From Yoonia sp. (lineage in GTDB: Bacteria > Pseudomonadota > Alphaproteobacteria > Rhodobacterales > Rhodobacteraceae), in contig NZ_JACUUJ010000005.1 of NCBI RefSeq assembly GCF_014859355.1, forward strand, positions 40,611 through 104,610: DNA of 64,000 bases, read 5' to 3'. A model generated the notes under the pieces. The model was not told the origin of the DNA and made no database searches. It worked only from the letters and a program-made list of their open reading frames with translations. The translations under genes and the position numbers were made by a program. Positions 62,001 to 64,000 of this stretch are shown one piece after another. Every line of letters starts with the position of its first letter. Position 1 is the first letter of the stretch.

Positions 62001-63535
62001 TATTGACGATGCAGCGCGATCTGGAAGAACGGCAGGCCCGCCTGCGCGCGATTGTCGATGCCGCACCGGAAGCGATTGTCACGGTAGATGAAAAAGGGAT
62101 CATCGGAAGTTTCAGCCCTGCGGCCGAGTTGATCTTGGGGTTTCCAGCTGAAGAAGTCATTGGCAAGAACGTCAGCGTCCTGATGCCGGAACCGGACCGC
62201 AGCAAGCATGATGGCTATATGACCCGCTATCTGACGACCGGTGAAAAACGGGTGATCGACATAGGCCGTGAAACGCAGGCTGTCCGCAAGGATGGCCAGA
62301 TCATCCCTGTCAGGTTAACGGTTGCCGAATGGTGGCTTGAAGGTGCCCGATACTTTACCGGTATCATTCATGATCTGACCGAAGACATGAAGCGCCGCGA
62401 GGCTTTGAGCCGTGCCCAGAAAATGGAGGCTGTCGGCCAACTGACAGGCGGTATGGCCCATGATTTTAACAACCTGCTTACCATTATTATCGGCAATCTG
62501 GAATTGCTGGATATGAAATTGACCGATGACGGCACGCGCGCCCTGCTGCAAGAGGCGTTGGATGCCTCTAACCTTGGCGCGGAACTGACAAAGCAGTTGC
62601 TGGCATTTTCCGCCAATCAGGCGCTCATTCCAAATCCTGTTGATCTGAACGAACTTGTCCGGTCGATGGTGCCGCTGATTTTGCGGACACTGGGTGACAA
62701 GATCAAGCTGGAAACAAAGCTGATTGACGAGTTGTGCCCGACGCTGGCCGACAAGGGGCAGGTTGAAAATGCGATCCTGAACCTTGCGTTGAACGCGCGC
62801 GATGCCATGCCTGATGGCGGCGTTCTGAGCATTGCAACGCGCTGCGTGAATTTGGATTCGGATTATACGTCAACGCAAATAGACCTGAAACCGGGGGCCT
62901 ATTTGGCGCTCTATGTGACCGATACCGGCCAAGGGATGCCGCCAGAGGTCGTAGACCGTGCGTTTGAGCCATTTTTCACGACAAAAGGCCCGCGCGCCGG
63001 TTCGGGGCTGGGGCTGAGCATGGTTTATGGTTTTGCAAAACAGTCGGGCGGTCACGTCGCGATCTATAGCGAAGTCGGTTATGGGACGACGATTTCACTG
63101 TATTTACCGGTCATTGAAAGCGCGGGGCAAGTGGAAATGGAGCGTGCCCATGCAGAACTTCCCAAATCCCACAATGAAACAATCCTTGTTGTGGACGATG
63201 ACCCGCAGGTCCGGCGCCTGACGGGTATTCGGCTGCAGGAATTGGGCTATCAGGTTGTTGTCGCAGAAGACGGACCATCTGCAATGACGGTCCTGAACGG
63301 TAACCCCAACATTCAACTGATGTTGACCGATGTTGTCATGCCCGGAGGGATGTCGGGGTTTGATTTGGCTGAACGCGCCCGACAGGTTTACCCAAACCTG
63401 AAAATCCTGCTTGCAACAGGATATGCCAAAGGAATTGGAAACGGCCTGATGGAACGGGCGGCGCAGTATAACATTCTGCGCAAACCCTATAACCTCTATC
63501 AACTGGCTTGGTCGCTGCGCCGAGAACTGGATTGA
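59051..63535 (+). CDS. CheB-CheR-PAS hybrid histidine kinase with receiver
   Basis: A 1494-residue signalling protein. Order: CheB methylesterase (about 33-220; GASAGGLQAL, VVIHHADPDHES, LSGTGSDGAQGS), CheR methyltransferase (about 247-500; RVWVPACATGEEAYSLAM), a long heptad coiled coil (about 667-743, EELxSxNEEL type repeats), three PAS-like domains (about 747-1113), HisKA with phospho-histidine in LTGGMAHDFNNLLT (near 1136), HATPase (GSGLGLSMVYGF) and a receiver (LVVDDD; phospho-aspartate in LTDVVMPGG near 1425). No CheB receiver or transmembrane helix is seen, so it is cytoplasmic. ATG 59051 follows GGCACGTGGC; the frame is open to 58886 inside the previous gene. Confidence 0.9.
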   Translation: MAKKNDNRPRRTPGMTTDTPKAPAAAPPRNAENRAGLVVGLGASAGGLQALSRFLNAMPATSGAAFVVIHHADPDHESLMVDLLAKQTDMTVVFAQDKTPILPNHVYVIPPKWFLQVEKGHLRLTEPIAQHGVRLPINVFLRSLAADQEQNAVAIILSGTGSDGAQGSQSIKEHGGLVLVQDPDEAAHDGMPRSALATEAADHVLPVDDMPAIIAKYAKHPYSADGRAAKALGENARRVLEQIISTLNAATPINFAMYKTGTMLRRIQRRMALHHMEDSHEYLALLKDNPTEVMRLCSDLLISVTSFFRDPDTFDYLAQNVLPGLVAGRSAGPPIRVWVPACATGEEAYSLAMLLIEAISNSGKDIKLQVFASDVDENALAVARAGIYPETIAAAVNPDRLARFFFKHHHTYRVIPALRDAVVFTNQNILADAPFSKIDLVSCRNLLIYLNPYAQEQVIRMFHFALNEHGILFLGPSETANNHEIYFRPKSKKYRVYERLAALGQRPYELSLPRRMFAESHVPPPQSTEPQSSRRLADLSQKLLIERYAPAAVLINARMECLYFQGPTDRYLKVPTGEANQNLLAMARDGIGAQMGSAVRAAIHQNKNVTRISVVNRDGDNVTFRIDVHPMAIDDARLFLVAFSDQVQPDTSMMLDDVPKDSCAYRQLEAELETTRQDLQDTIRDFELSTEELKATHEEAMSMNEEFQSTNEELETSREELQSLNEELTTLNAQLQQKVDEEHALSDDLHNLLFSAGIATLFLDRDLKIKLFTPAMRQLFNLIATDVGRPFGDITGKVHDPALIKDAQRVMAGQSPVDVEVKSDSGAWYIRRVLPYKMQNGQTNGVVITFSEVTEIKQIQEAHEQAKWFSDNIIATIREPLLVLDKDFNIVLASRSFHQMFQTIPAQTDGQNLFQLQNAKWNQRQLRDLLERVLPDQTTVESYQITIETAAVGPRTMVLNARRLEGNRLESDLILLAIEDMTDLLTMQRDLEERQARLRAIVDAAPEAIVTVDEKGIIGSFSPAAELILGFPAEEVIGKNVSVLMPEPDRSKHDGYMTRYLTTGEKRVIDIGRETQAVRKDGQIIPVRLTVAEWWLEGARYFTGIIHDLTEDMKRREALSRAQKMEAVGQLTGGMAHDFNNLLTIIIGNLELLDMKLTDDGTRALLQEALDASNLGAELTKQLLAFSANQALIPNPVDLNELVRSMVPLILRTLGDKIKLETKLIDELCPTLADKGQVENAILNLALNARDAMPDGGVLSIATRCVNLDSDYTSTQIDLKPGAYLALYVTDTGQGMPPEVVDRAFEPFFTTKGPRAGSGLGLSMVYGFAKQSGGHVAIYSEVGYGTTISLYLPVIESAGQVEMERAHAELPKSHNETILVVDDDPQVRRLTGIRLQELGYQVVVAEDGPSAMTVLNGNPNIQLMLTDVVMPGGMSGFDLAERARQVYPNLKILLATGYAKGIGNGLMERAAQYNILRKPYNLYQLAWSLRRELD

Positions 63536-63631
63536 ATCCCGCCTGTTTGATGTTTGCCACGTCGGCGTGTCGTGGCCGCGCTGGCGCATGGGATGCACCC
63601 CTGTGGTATTCTGCGATCGGCGACGTGGCGA

Positions 63632-63870
63632 TCAGATAATCGCGTGGCGCATCCGTGCGGAAACCAGTTCGCTCAGCACGACAGTAGCAAGGACCAAAAG
63701 CAGGATGACCGTGATCTGGCTCCAGGCCAGCGTGTTCGGCGACGCTGGTAGTTTCAGGCCGATGCCGCCTGCGCCAACCAGCCCAAGGATCGTGCTTTCG
63801 CGGATATTGATATCCCAGCGAAAAACGGCGATCCCCCAAAAGGCGGGCATGATCTGGGGGACAATCGCAT
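63632..63870 (-). pseudogene. phnE: phnE 3' fragment (phosphonate ABC transporter permease)
   Basis: About 80 codons that match the C-terminus of the phosphonate permease PhnE: VPQIMPAFWGIAVFRWDINIRESTILG, then GLVGAGGIGLKL and the terminal SARMRHAII. The inner-membrane permease signature EAA-type loop is included. Upstream (above about 63870 on the plus-strand numbering) the similarity stops abruptly, and no phn partner genes follow. It is a remnant rather than a gene. Confidence 0.7.
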
Positions 63871-64000
63871 CGTTCGTATGCGCCGTTCCTGCCCCATTGA
63901 TTTCTGCGGTTTACCGTCGCTGACCGAACGGCGTCTCAAGAGGTGGTCCTGCTTTTTTGACCAGATTGCAGCCCAGTTAAGGTGGATCAGGGTTTCCTAT
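63871..64000. other. Right-edge sequence without recognisable gene
   Basis: The 130 bp beyond the phnE breakpoint hold no open frame of note. An insertion-sequence end is possible because the permease similarity stops sharply here, but no terminal repeat can be shown inside the window. Confidence 0.3.

Overview
The window comes from an alphaproteobacterium of the Rhodobacterales, most likely the marine Roseobacter group. The evidence is a complete sox thiosulfate-oxidation cluster in Paracoccus/Roseobacter order, a beta-hydroxyaspartate cycle (bhc) cluster, an ectoine-degradation (doe) cluster, a TRAP transporter, a fused anthranilate synthase of the alphaproteobacterial type, ALAS-type hemA and moderately high GC. 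Genus cannot be fixed from the sequence alone. No rRNA, tRNA, CRISPR array or intact insertion sequence was seen.

Layout. 1-2.6 kb: 3' part of a creatinase, an L,D-transpeptidase and a DUF1523 membrane protein. 2.7-6.9 kb (-): AraC regulator, deoC and a double-domain aldehyde dehydrogenase, forming a deoxyribose-phosphate unit. 7.0-9.4 kb: rpe and a GH13 alpha-glucosidase. 9.5-15.2 kb: purine/urate catabolism with puuD (-), a LysR regulator, a puuE-uraD fusion, allA and an NCS2 permease. 15.3-21.4 kb: a periplasmic rhodanese, then bhcABCD (-) with divergent bhcR, which converts two glyoxylate into oxaloacetate. 21.5-26.5 kb: a Crp/Fnr regulator with DUF2892, two half-size YeeE/YedE proteins, a persulfide dioxygenase, a DUF442 protein and a SulP transporter, which looks like a reactive-sulfur handling unit. 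26.6-31.8 kb: LysR, a DUF1445 hydro-lyase, a TRAP transporter and a small cytochrome c. 31.8-36.0 kb: doeD, doeB, doeA (-) and divergent doeX for ectoine use. 36.0-38.3 kb: fused trpE(G). 38.3-54.7 kb: soxT, soxR, soxS (-), soxVWXYZABCDEF (+), a DUF302 protein, hemA, a second full-length YeeE protein and two exported metallo-beta-lactamase-fold proteins. 54.8-58.9 kb: a stress-gene set carrying deletion scars. 59.0-63.5 kb: a giant CheB-CheR-PAS-kinase-receiver protein. The right edge carries a phnE remnant.

The genes describe a mixotrophic marine heterotroph. It scavenges small nitrogen and carbon compounds (creatine, urate, glyoxylate, ectoine, deoxynucleosides) and gains extra electrons from thiosulfate and persulfide. 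The most rewarding points are: (i) an identical 18-bp palindromic core placed both in the bhcR-bhcA divergent promoter and between bhcC and bhcD, the latter just ahead of a terminator-like hairpin, with two IclR-like boxes flanking the first copy; (ii) two gene chimaeras created by deletion within about 3 kb (dienelactone hydrolase::erythromycin esterase and Hsp20::CFA synthase, the latter also frameshifted); (iii) an exported metallo-beta-lactamase-fold protein whose HxHxDH motif is erased, encoded next to an intact paralogue; and (iv) hemA and a DUF302 protein placed directly after soxF.
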